A DNA stretch of 64,000 nt from positions 15,006,755 to 15,070,754 of the forward strand of contig CM048853.1 of NCBI GenBank assembly GCA_026545225.1. Direction: 5' to 3'. This document shows positions 23,745 to 32,975 of the stretch, piece by piece. Positions within the stretch are counted from its first letter, which is position 1. Every line of letters begins with the position of its first letter. The notes under the pieces were generated by a model. It ran no database searches, was not told the origin of the DNA, and saw only the letters and a list, made by a program, of their open reading frames with translations. Source of the stretch: Cornus controversa (taxonomy: Eukaryota; Streptophyta; Magnoliopsida; Cornales; Cornaceae). The translations under genes and the position numbers were made by a program.

Positions 23745-24967
23745 ATGGCACCAAAGAGAGCAAGTCACCAAGATGCTTCAAGTTCACGTAATCCTCGCCG
23801 AGTGAGGCATGATCGACCACGGGTTCTTCACGATCTCGCCGAGACGGTATTCAAGAGAGATGGCATCCAAGGGCGTTGAATTTCGAAACAATGTTTGACA
23901 TAGCCGAGCTTTATGGTATGTTTCCTGAGACACGGTGGGGGATTTTCGACATCCGTCGTCGTCGGTCGGCATCCATTTTTGTTCCACTCTCATCTACCAT
24001 TTACCCGAGGCTTGTCAAGGTATTTTATCAGAACTTAATGCCGACACCTGATGAGCGGGATGTGTTTACTTCTTCCATAGATGGAACAATAGTTCGAGTG
24101 GACAGGTCATCCATTGCCATTGCCATGGGTTGTCCTCATGAATGCCCAGCTGATTTATCTCATATCTATACTCCTTTTCCCGACGAGTTGTCGGTGGGCA
24201 ATGTGGTTGCACGATTGTGTGCCAACCAATTTTCTGGGCCGAAAAGGAATGCAGCTTCAAAGTCTTCAATGCCAAATCATTTATGGTTCCTTGACGCTGT
24301 GCTACTCAAGAATGTATGTCCAATTGGACATAAAACCGAAAGACGTCAAGAGTTCCTCAGAGCCTTATATGCTATACATTTTGGGCATTGGCTGTCATTC
24401 CCACAGATTGTCTGGGGCCAGATGGAGAAATTCTATTCCAAAGTTGTGGCCAAGGCACCAGACAGTGCAAGTGACTGGGAGTTTCCATTCCCTACCATTA
24501 ATCATCAGTTGCTTGTGTCACAGGGGTATGCAGTCCATGAGGACGAGCTTGCCTTTCCACGTGATCTTCATTATGGCAGGCATGACTGGAACCTGAGTCG
24601 ATCTCATATGCACCAGAGAGTCATAGCGGTGCCTGGTGAGGTATCTCGGTTGGCCCAGGGAGGAGAGCATGTAGATATACCACCACCGGTGGACGGTCCA
24701 GAAGAGATGGAGGCAGAGGAAGAGGAAGTGCATGCACAGGCTGGTGGCCATGATTATCAATATTTAGAAGGGCAGATTGCTAGGTTGACAGCCCAGTTTG
24801 GCACCTTACAGACAGAGGTCTCCACACAGTTTGGTGCAATGAGAGCAGAGATGGCGGATCACTTTCGTGACACTCGCCAAGAGCAACTAGAGATGAGGAG
24901 GATGATGCGTGCACTGATGCGCCAAGCAAACTTGGATCCAGATGCTCAGTCACCACCACATCCTTGA
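23745..24967 (+). pseudogene. env-like ORF of M, one-base frameshift
   Basis: ATG at 23745 (MAPKRASHQD as in B4). A single-base deletion near 23811 (GATCGACC where B4 has GATCCGACC) shifts the frame. The downstream frame is open from about 23876 to 24967. That part holds the conserved plant-transposon-protein core (YPRLVKVFYQNLM, LWFLDAVLLKN, WGQMEKFYSKVV), an acidic stretch EEMEAEEEEVHAQ and a heptad-like C-terminus. No membrane segment seen. Confidence 0.88.
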
Positions 24968-25687
24968 CAGGAAGGTAACCATCTTTGGTATTTTATTTTA
25001 TTTTTAGCTTTTATTTTTCTTTTTTTTTGTAGTTAGATTTTTACAAAAAAAAAAAAAAAAAAAACAAATGGAAAAATGAAAATTTTTTTTTTTTTTTAGG
25101 ATTTTTCTCTTTCATATTTATTTTCACCCATACTATTTTCACTTGATCTTTGGGGTATAGTGGTTTGTTTTGACAGGTTTTCACATCCAAGTTTGGGGGT
25201 GTGCTTGCATTGCCTTCGTCCTCGTGATGTACTCTATTTTCTTTCCACTACTCCATGATCCTGGTAATATCGTTCTTACTCTTCTCTTTGCTTTGATTGA
25301 TAGTCCATTGAGGACAATGTACAGTTTAAGTTTGGGGGTGAGGCGATGCCTATTTATGTGCTTTATTACATATGGGGAAAATTTGTGTAAAATTCTTTTG
25401 TATTAGGATTTTATTTTATTTTATTTTATTTTCTTAGTTTGTTTCTTTATTTTATTTTGTTTTATTTTTAGATAGAATGTTTTGACATCATTCAAGGGAT
25501 TAATACTTTATGTAGGTGCTTAACTTGCAATTTTTGAGTAGGTTTTAAATCTTTGGAAACGGTGGTTTAAATTAAGTGGTTTTAATCATAGTTTGCAATA
25601 ACATGTTTTGAAGTGATTAATTTTAGTTTCCTTACATGCACAAACACACTAGCATAGTCTTGTGGGGTATAAACTTTGGTTTTGAGT
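24968..25687 (+). other. Truncated 3' UTR of M
   Basis: Long A and T runs (25020-25100), PPT-like motifs at 25189-25199 and 25328-25338, and a CATTG-AGGA-CAATG hairpin at 25306-25319. It stops at GAGTTAT where homologues continue for about 1.4 kb (compare 26200). Confidence 0.8.
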
Positions 25688-25706
25688 TATCACACTCACA
25701 CACGAA
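25688..25706 (+). repeat. Last 19 bp of M's 3' LTR
   Basis: CACACTCACACACGAATCA is identical to the terminus of every B LTR here and is followed by the target duplication GAGTG. Confidence 0.88.
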
Positions 25707-25711
25707 TCAGA
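25707..25711 (+). repeat. Target-site duplication of M, right
   Basis: GAGTG, matching 17423-17427; O's 3' UTR continues (CTTGCATTGCC). Confidence 0.85.
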
Positions 25712-25812
25712 GTGCTTGCATTGCCTTCATGCTATTGGTTTGCTATATTTTTTCACCACTCCTCCATGATCATGGTAACATCGTTCTTACTCTTCTCTAT
25801 GCTTTGATTGGT

Positions 25813-25849
25813 TGTACATTGAGGACAATGTACAGTTTAAGTTTGGGGG
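25813..25849 (+). promoter_or_regulatory. AGGA-loop hairpin and internal PPT-like motif, element O
   Basis: TGTACATTG and CAATGTACA form a perfect 9-bp stem around AGGA (25813-25834). AAGTTTGGGGG follows at 25839-25849. Same arrangement in B4 (50230-50266) and C1 (28712-28746). Confidence 0.6.
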
Positions 25850-26422
25850 TGAGGCGATGCCTTATTTATGTGCTTTATTGCATATGGGGGAAATTTTTAT
25901 GAAATTCTTTTTGTTTTAGGATTTTTTATTTTATTTTTCTTAGTTTTTTATTTATTTTCTTTTGTTTTGTTTTTAGATAGAATGTTTTGACATTATTCAA
26001 GGGATTAATACCTTATGTAGGTGATTAACTTGCAATTTTTTAGTATGTTTTAAATTCTTGAAAACTATGGGTTTAAATTATGTGGTTTTAACCATGATTT
26101 GCAATAACATGTTTTGGAGTGATTAATTTTAGTTTCCTTATATGCACAGACACACTAGCATAGTCTTATGGGGTATAAGCTTTGGTTTTGAGTTATTAAG
26201 TTACATATGCTTGATATTAATTAGTATCTCTTGAGAATGAGTACCGATGATGTGTTTACTTGACTTCAAAAGAAAAGAAAAAAAAAAGAGAAGAAAAGGA
26301 AAAGAAAAAAAATGTGATGAATAAGCAAATCAATTTGATCTTTTTCATGAGTAACCGGGCCTCTATGCCTCAGGAAGCACGGAGTGTTCGCGTCAAAAGT
26401 GAAAGGGTGAGAAAAGATTAGC

Positions 26423-26585
26423 ATTGGTTGTCTTGATTTGTAGCCTGACTGATTCGAGTAATTAGGTCTTCGGGGTATTTTAAAGCCTAGTGCCCTAAAG
26501 CCATCTGGTTTGGGAGCCAATGACTGAAAGCTTGCTACATGGATCTTTCAGAAAGCTTAATAAATCAAGATATTGCACAACCAAT
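26423..26585 (+). promoter_or_regulatory. Candidate structured 3' UTR RNA block, element O (family B)
   Basis: Stems ATTGGTTG (26423-26430)/CAACCAAT (26578-26585), TCTTGATTT (26431-26439)/AAATCAAGA (26562-26570) and GTAGC (26440-26444)/GCTAC (26534-26538). The interior has AAGCC-ATCT-GGTTT and TTTGGGAGCC. A purine-rich tract (26268-26314) precedes it. Confidence 0.62.
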
Positions 26586-26948
26586 AAAGTAATGAAAAAA
26601 AAAAGAATGAAGAAAAAAAAAATGAAAAAGTCATGTATTCATGTTTGGAAGTATGATTTCAATAAGGGGAGCTAGTGAGTTGAAGGGGTATGTGCCTTAA
26701 TATATTTAGAGCTGGGTTATGCTACATGAGATGACTGCTAGTTCACTTTACACGAGGGAGCTAGAGTTGATTATTTTGAGATATGTTGATGTGAATTATG
26801 TGTGGGGACCATTGCTTTGAATTGTGGAATTTGAAAGTTTGAAACTATTCTTGAATGCAAGTTTATAACTATGTATTGTAATCTTCTTCTTGAATTAATG
26901 TTGAAACAGAATTTTGAATGTTTGTGGGTAGCATTTCTGGAAACCCTC

Positions 26949-27018
26949 ACGAGATTATACTCGTCCACTAGGGGGAACCTAGGGGTTTAAAGGCTTGTTG
27001 CATATGCTAAATACAATC
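26949..27018 (+). promoter_or_regulatory. Three consecutive small hairpins, element O
   Basis: ACGAG/CTCGT, CTAGG/CCTAG, then TTGCAT/ATACAA; the last has one mismatch here where A and B4 pair fully. Confidence 0.48.
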
Positions 27019-27093
27019 GTTTCTCCCACGAAAGTGGAGTTGGGTAGTTTAGTTAGTGTTTAGTATTTTCTTTGTTTTAGTTTTATTTTATTC

Positions 27094-27131
27094 TATTGCT
27101 AAGGGACTAGCAATATGTAAGTTTGGGGGTG
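27094..27131 (+). promoter_or_regulatory. Pre-PPT hairpin and polypurine tract, element O
   Basis: TATTGCTA/TAGCAATA with loop AGGGAC (27094-27115), then PPT AAGTTTGGGGG-TG (27119-27131) abutting the LTR. Confidence 0.85.
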
Positions 27132-28641
27132 TGATCGGCGTTGAATGTTACGCATTCTAGCCTCTTAACTTATGTATTTTATTCTCTTAGTGATAGATTA
27201 TTTTGTGATTTTACTTTGTTTTAGTGTTTTCTGTATTTTCAGGGCCTTAATGATTAATTCAGTTAAAACTAAGCTTTTGAACTTTTAAAGAAGACATCTA
27301 AGATGGTTAGATGAAGCCTACACCAAAGGGAACCATTCAACCATTTATTTTAACTCAATTCAGCTCAAGAAAGAGGTCCAAGAGAATTACAGCTGCTTAA
27401 GAAGGTTTCGGGCCTAAAGCCCAAATCTGCGCATAATATAGTCTTAATCCCATTTTGGAAAACGGACCAGAAATCTTATTTTCGAGCCTCAAATCGACAT
27501 TATTTGCACGAAAGGTTGAACAAAATTCGATTCTGCACACTTTTGTATTTCATAAAAATTCCGTAAATCGGACTTCTAGTGGGTCAAAAGTTGGGCCGAA
27601 GTCAGCAGAAAAACCCACCTGATTAGTGCTGCGGGAAATCTTAATTTATTCCTAATTGGATTAGGACTTTGGTATATTCTCTTGGGGAATAAAGTGAAGA
27701 CTTGGAGGCTGAGTTGGAGGGAGAACACAAGAGATTGGAGAATCTGAGAGGGCTGAGAAGAGAACAGAAACGTATTGCAGAGCCATTGGAGAACGAAGTC
27801 ATACGCGTAATTCAGAAAGATGATGTCTTCTTCCTCAACAGTTGAAGCTTCTTCTTCTACCATGAGCGGCTAGTTCATCCACTAGGGTTTTGATGTAGCC
27901 CTAACAAAGCATCAATGATTTGATTGTTTTAATTATTGGGGACCTTTATATACATGCATAGATTGTGTAATTCAGAGGATTCTTATTATAGAATTGAGCA
28001 ATAAAAGTCTTGTAAATTCAGTTTCAATGATTTCTTATCTTGTCTTAGATATTTAGTTGTTATTATTGAACTCAATCTCTCTTGTCTTATGTGATCATGA
28101 GAGAGATTATTACATAATGGTAATCACTGAATATATATTGTTAAGAGCTTTGATGGATTATGCCTAGAGAAGATGAACCATACTGCACCCTAGATTAGAG
28201 TAGTTAGGCAGATGGCCCATGCCAATCGAAGATAGTCCATGGCTTAGCCTTAATCATATATTATCTTCTTGACGGATGAAGGTGAGCTTGTAGCCACCGA
28301 CACCACTTATGCATGATGTAATTCCCCATAGTTGATTTAATTGACCATTGATGGTGGAGTTAGTGGTGAAGTCAAACACCCTAGATTTCTCTCATATTAT
28401 CTTCAGTATCTATTTACCTTTGATTTATTTTATTTTTCTTTTTAATTAATTTAGTTTAAAAATTAAAATTCTTTTCTTATAAATCTAATTAGAATTAATT
28501 CCGTATTCCAACTCATCAGACCATAATCCCTGAGGTACGATACCCCTTTCGATAGCCCTATTCTGCAAGGAATTCGTTCTATTGCGAAGTGTGGAAAATT
28601 TTAATTGATATACTTTTTGAGTCACACTCACACACGAATCA
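27132..28641 (+). repeat. 3' LTR of O
   Basis: 1510 bp, TGATCGGCGTTG... to ...ACGAATCA. It pairs with 12624-13635, not with the M LTR. The following CCCAT (28642-28646) would be the target duplication; the partner is outside the window. Confidence 0.93.
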
Positions 28642-28711
28642 CCCATATTGGAATGCCATTTTTGTCCCGTTCTGCAATCCCGGTAACTTCTTTCCTTTTT
28701 CTTCTTGTCCA

Positions 28712-28746
28712 AACATTGAGGACAATGTTGCGTCTAAGTTTGGGGG
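28712..28746 (+). promoter_or_regulatory. AGGA-loop hairpin and internal PPT-like motif, C1
   Basis: AACATTG/CAATGTT around AGGA (28712-28729), then AAGTTTGGGGG at 28736-28746. Confidence 0.55.
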
Positions 28747-29276
28747 TGCGGTATGTTATACCACTTGCATATGCATGCAATGTTCAGTCTTTGTATTGAT
28801 TGTCATTGTAGAGAAAGTTTCTTTTCTTGATATTTTTGCATGCTTGCTATGATGTCTTGCTTTTTAAAGGAAGATCATTCGAATAAATGTCCGAGGTAAA
28901 TGCAGCAGGTAGTTAAGAACTTTAACATTGTAAATACCCGCACTTTTGCAAGCTATGTAATAGGTTAGAACGGTCTACATTTTTATCCAAAAATGAGCAC
29001 GTACAGTTCTTGCCCTAAATTTGTCCTTAACCGCACAAATTCGCACACATGCATTTTAAATTGTGGGGTATAAGTTTGATGGAGAATTTTGTAAATTTCT
29101 GTTTTTATCTGAACAACTTAAAGAATGAGTTCTTCCGGTTGTTGTAAAAAAAATATATATATATTATAAAATAAATGCAATAAGCCTTCTCACTCAATAA
29201 ACCGGATCTCTATGCCTCAAAGCAGGGAGTATTTGCGTATAAGTGTGCAAGGTTGAGCAATAATAAGCGGGTGGCT

Positions 29277-29417
29277 TGCTTAAGCTCATCGCCTTGTAAG
29301 CTCGGTTATTAAGTCCGAGGGGTGTTTCTTCACCTAATGCCCTAAAGCCAATTGGTTTGGGAGTCATTGGCCTAATGCCGCTACAAGGGCTTACAAGAAA
29401 GCAAAAAGAGCTAAGCA
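29277..29417 (+). promoter_or_regulatory. Candidate structured 3' UTR RNA block, C1
   Basis: TGCTTAAGCTC (29277-29287)/GAGCTAAGCA (29408-29417) with one bulge, CTTGTAAGC (29293-29301)/GCTTACAAG (29389-29397) perfect, CTCGG/CCGAG, and AAGCC-AATT-GGTTT followed by TTTGGGAGTC. The stem sequences differ from A and B. Confidence 0.62.
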
Positions 29418-29808
29418 TTGCACAATCATTCGCACATAAGCATTCATGTATGTTTTGCAGTAATGAACAGTCGTATTGAACCGTTTCAATGAATTTTTCT
29501 TTTAAAAATAGATTTGTTCGTATTTTTTTCTCCAAATATGACAAAAGCCACAAGTTAGAATGCATGTTCACTTTTCAAAGAGGATTTTGGGGTTGGAATT
29601 GGTATGTTTGTTCGGACTGGCCATTATGTGGGGAACGTCGTATATTTGTAGTTTGTGAAAGTCCATTTTTGCTAATGACCGCGTAGTTCTGTAACACTTG
29701 TTGCATTTGCCATGCATGACATAAACGGACAATCACCCTTTATCTAGTTGATGACTGAGCATGATTCAATTTTTGTATAAGCTAGTTAAATTCATTTTTG
29801 TTATATTG

Positions 29809-29846
29809 CATTGCTAAGGGACTAGCAATGTGTAAGTTTGGGGGTG
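29809..29846 (+). promoter_or_regulatory. Pre-PPT hairpin and polypurine tract, C1
   Basis: CATTGCTA/TAGCAATG around AGGGAC (29809-29830). The outer pair is C-G where A, B and C2 have T-A. PPT AAGTTTGGGGG-TG at 29834-29846. Confidence 0.85.
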
Positions 29847-31234
29847 TGATAAGTGTTCAATTCTATGCATTTGAACCCTCTTTATTACATATGTTAGTCC
29901 CGTTTCTACGTTTACCAAGATATATTTATGGTATTTTTGTGTTTTTGATGAATTGCAGGTCTTGTAGTAAAAGGGGCAAAGTTTGAGGCCATTTGCAGCT
30001 GAAGAGCAAAGTTCAGAATTGCAGCTAAGGCATCTCGATCAATCGAGATGTTGATCTCGATCAATCAAGACTTAATTTTGATTGATCAAAATGTCGATCA
30101 ATCGAGATTCCATTCTCGATTGATCAAGATTCTACAGAGCCACTTGCTCACCTACTCTCCCACTTGCAACAAAATCCCCCTTTTTGCACGACTTAGAGGG
30201 ATTTTCTGACTTGAACAAGACCTTTGGGGACATTTTTGATGTAGTTGATATATATATATATATATTTATGTGGGCCCCAATGTTGAAAAGGAGGCCATAA
30301 AGCACACAAAGAGGCCATTTCTCTCATATCTCTCATACACATCAGAATACATAGGGAGAGACATTCGGGAGAGGGGAAGAAGGAGCTGAACCAGACCAAG
30401 AAGCTTCATTTTCTCCATCAATGGAAGAGTGCAAGGCATCCATGAGCAACTAACTTCTCTACTAGGGTGTTGTTGAAGCCCCTAGCCATGTAAACTTGTT
30501 CTTTGTTGTAGCATTTTGGGATTTGTATTTAAATGTTGATTATCTAGTCTAGTGACAATGTACACTTATACATTTCTTATATATATTCATTTGATGTGGA
30601 GTTTATTATTGTCTTAGAGTAGATTTTATCATATGAATGCACAACATTTGCATATTCCACAAGAAATGCAAATGATGGCTAGGTAATGGTACTTTAAATG
30701 AATGTGTAGTGCTTGCTTGTATAAATCATGCCAAGATAAGATAGTTTGGATGCATGTAGGTTCACTTAGAGAGTAGGGTAATTAGGTAGTTAGTTAGGTT
30801 TAAGAGCTATGCTTGTTGAAGATGGATTATGATAGGTTTGCACACACATTAATCTTTTGATATGTCATTTAGGTCACAAGCCTAATGACATTGTTAGGCA
30901 TTTAATTTATGAATCCCAAGCTTGCTACACTTATGAACATGTGAATGGCTAGTGGTGGAAACCACCCCTAGTTCTCTCTCCCAACTTTTAAACTCTTTAC
31001 ATTTATTGTTTTTACATTCATGCAATAGTTTTATAAACAAAACTCAAAACCTTATTTTTAGGATTAAAGTGGAATTAATCTTTCTTTAAGACAATTACGA
31101 CTAGTCCTCGTGGGATCGATACCCTCTATATAGAACCATATCTACAAAGATTCGTGCTCTTGCGAGTGGTTAAATTATATTTTGATAAAAGGGCAAAAAT
31201 AAGCTTTCCATATAATTCAAGTTTAGCCACATCA
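29847..31234 (+). repeat. 3' LTR of C1
   Basis: 1388 bp, TGATAAGTGTTC... to ...CCACATCA. It contains a cluster of TCGATCAATCGAGAT-type words at about 30035-30140. The flank GTGGT (31235-31239) would be the target duplication. Confidence 0.92.
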
Positions 31235-32260
31235 GTGGTATTCATGGAATTGGTGGAATTATGTTTTAAATGTTTCTACTGAGCTTGTGGTTGCTCATCC
31301 CACGCGGATTAACATTTTTCAGGAAATGGAAAGGAGGTGATGGAGTCTCCCCAATAGTACATTGGCGTGGAGCAGTTTTGGTCCTTTAAAAGACTTTATG
31401 TTGTTTTGTTAGATTGCATATCCGAATTGTGGACCATATGGATGAGATGAATATGTAAAGACCATTTCTATTCCGAAAACATGTATTATTCATGCTTTAC
31501 GGTTTCATGCACTTAAATATGATTTTTGGTGTATGTGGTTTATGACTTGTGTTTTTGCACATTATGTATGTATATGGAAAGAGAATTGTGTTAGCTTCGT
31601 TTTGATAGGTCATGGGCCTTGTTTCGATTTATATTGAGAAAGATATGCATGTTTTGGTGCAAGGGTTGGAAATCTAACCTACACCCATTTATTTGAGTAT
31701 AACTCAAGTTTTGGTTGGTATTTTTAGATGATTCAAGTTGAGTTAGAAACTAAACATGTTGAGGATAATCCATGCCAAATTTCACATCAAACGGACTTAC
31801 GGATTGTGAGATATTAGCATTTGAAGTCAGGTTGAGGAATGTTGTCAAAAATTTAGGACAGGTGCAGTTTGAGGCGACTCAAAGTGAACTTTGAGGCGCC
31901 TGGAAATCTTTGAGGCACCTCAAAGAGCTTTTTGGATGGATTCGACCCTTCTGAAAGTTTTAGGCAACTCAAAATGGAGTTTGAGGCACCTCAAAGTCTT
32001 ATAAACCTTAAAAGTGTAAAATTTTATGATTTTTCATGATTTAGGAGTGAAAATGGAATGTCATGGATGCATGGACCGATGCGGGGCCTATTGGGATGGA
32101 TAGTGATGAGTATACACATGGATAATTACATGTGTATGATTAGCTTCCGCGATAATCGAGAAATATGAGGGGGGTTCATTGGGGTTTAATGAATGGGTTC
32201 ACACCCGGGATTTGGGTCGGTCTGGGGGAGTCCCGGCGGTCTGAATTTTGGGGCATGACA
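31235..32260 (-). repeat. D-family LTR, 5' part (D3)
   Basis: On the minus strand it starts TGTCATGCCCC at 32260 and runs left until cut by C1 at 31235. Resembles the solo LTR at 39200: the region 31800-32060 with its TTTGAGGCGACTC-like words mirrors 39420-39600, and the start of the LTR aligns. No coding potential. Confidence 0.78.
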
Positions 32261-32970
32261 GCCTACTCTATTTACCTAGCCAATGTGCATCAGATTAAGT
32301 AAAGAAATGTCTCTCTCATATATAATCAAGTTATTCTTTTTTATTCCATATTTTCCTTCATCTTTCCAAGTTCTAATTGGATTGGTGAAGTGTATTGATT
32401 ATTCGAGGAAAAACTAGATAAGAATATTAAAAAACTTTATTTATATGGATCAATGGTGGTGAATTCTCTTTCCTTGAGTTTTGTCCCATCATTTGATCTA
32501 AGACATTTAATATTAGTTTTTATTATTAAATAAAAAATCAAAATTTTATTTTTAAATATTCATTTTTCCTCTCAAGAGATTTAGATTTTGAATTTTAGAC
32601 TTGTTACTGATTCTCGCTTGAGAGTGGTTCGACTCTTCTTACTACTATACAGTTTTTAGTAAATTTTTGCAGGTTTTATTATTTTTTGTACGAAGTGTAG
32701 AAAAGTAACGACAAATATCCACTATTCTACACCCGTCAGTTGCAAAAGGAAAAATATATGATATATATATATGGAAAGAGAGAGAAAAATATCAGATTTT
32801 TTGGGGCTCTTCTCTCTCTCTTTGGCCGGATCTCTCTCTACAAAACTTCTCTTCTCTCCTCTCTAATTTTTGAGGGCCTAGAAGTAAGATTTAAGGGTGG
32901 AGCCAAGAATTAAAGTTACTCCCCCTAACTCTCCTCTTTGATTTGATTGGTGGGAAGTCACAGTTGGAGA
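32261..32970. other. Unassigned repeat-like DNA
   Basis: 32261-32738 resembles the 3' end of some other LTR (a GGTTCGACTC-like U5 phrase, ending ...ACACCCGTCA), but I cannot pair it with anything in the window. 32739-32970 is CT-rich (TCTCTCTCTC) and is probably the low-coordinate end of D1. No gene. Confidence 0.4.
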
Positions 32971-32975
32971 AGTTT
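32971..32975 (+). repeat. Target-site duplication of E1, left
   Basis: AGTTT; partner at 37332-37336. Confidence 0.85.

Larger units (their letters stand above)
17428..25706 (+). mobile_element. Element M: RT-less B element nested in O, 3' end deleted
   Basis: Begins with a complete LTR and ends with only the last 19 bp of its 3' LTR (25688-25706). Flanked by GAGTG on both sides (17423-17427 and 25707-25711), a proper 5-bp target duplication. O's 3' UTR resumes at 25712 exactly where it stopped. M carries a gag-protease-integrase gene without RT/RNase H and an env-like gene, both with point lesions. About 3 kb (distal 3' UTR and most of the 3' LTR) is missing. Confidence 0.9.
12624..28641 (+). 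mobile_element. Element O: B-family deletion derivative, interrupted by M
   Basis: O consists of 12624-17427 and 25707-28641; M (17428-25706) lies between. Its 5' LTR is split by element A. The outer LTR parts (12624-13635 and 27629-28641) differ at about 30 of 1012 positions. They share variants against the M LTR, for example TTATTATTGAAC against TTGTTATTGAAC and GTTAAGAGC against GTTATGAGC. O keeps gag-protease remnants and a complete 3' UTR. It has lost RT, RNase H, integrase and nearly all of the env-like ORF. It sits inside a C element: the sequence from 28642 is C-family 3' UTR. Confidence 0.88.
28642..31234 (+). mobile_element. C-family element C1, 3' part
   Basis: 3' UTR and complete 3' LTR of a third Athila-like family. 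The same sequences occur in reverse at 53602-56230 (C2). The left part of C1 lies beyond O and the window start. Confidence 0.9.

Noticed and set aside
23876..24967. A separate 363-aa gene
   Set aside because: It is the frame downstream of a one-base deletion in the env-like ORF of M, not an independent gene.
25190..25900. A 520-bp tandem duplication in one 3' UTR
   Set aside because: The two copies belong to M (left) and O (right), joined by the M deletion.
12624..28641. A tandem LTR-internal-LTR-internal-LTR composite element
   Set aside because: First impression from three B LTRs in a row. The GAGTG duplications, the 19-bp LTR scrap at 25688 and the pairing of the outer LTRs show that M is nested in O instead.
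30240..30265. AT microsatellites as promoters
   Set aside because: Simple TA runs are common here (also about 35338, 54568, 62095, 63415) and nothing ties them to transcription starts.
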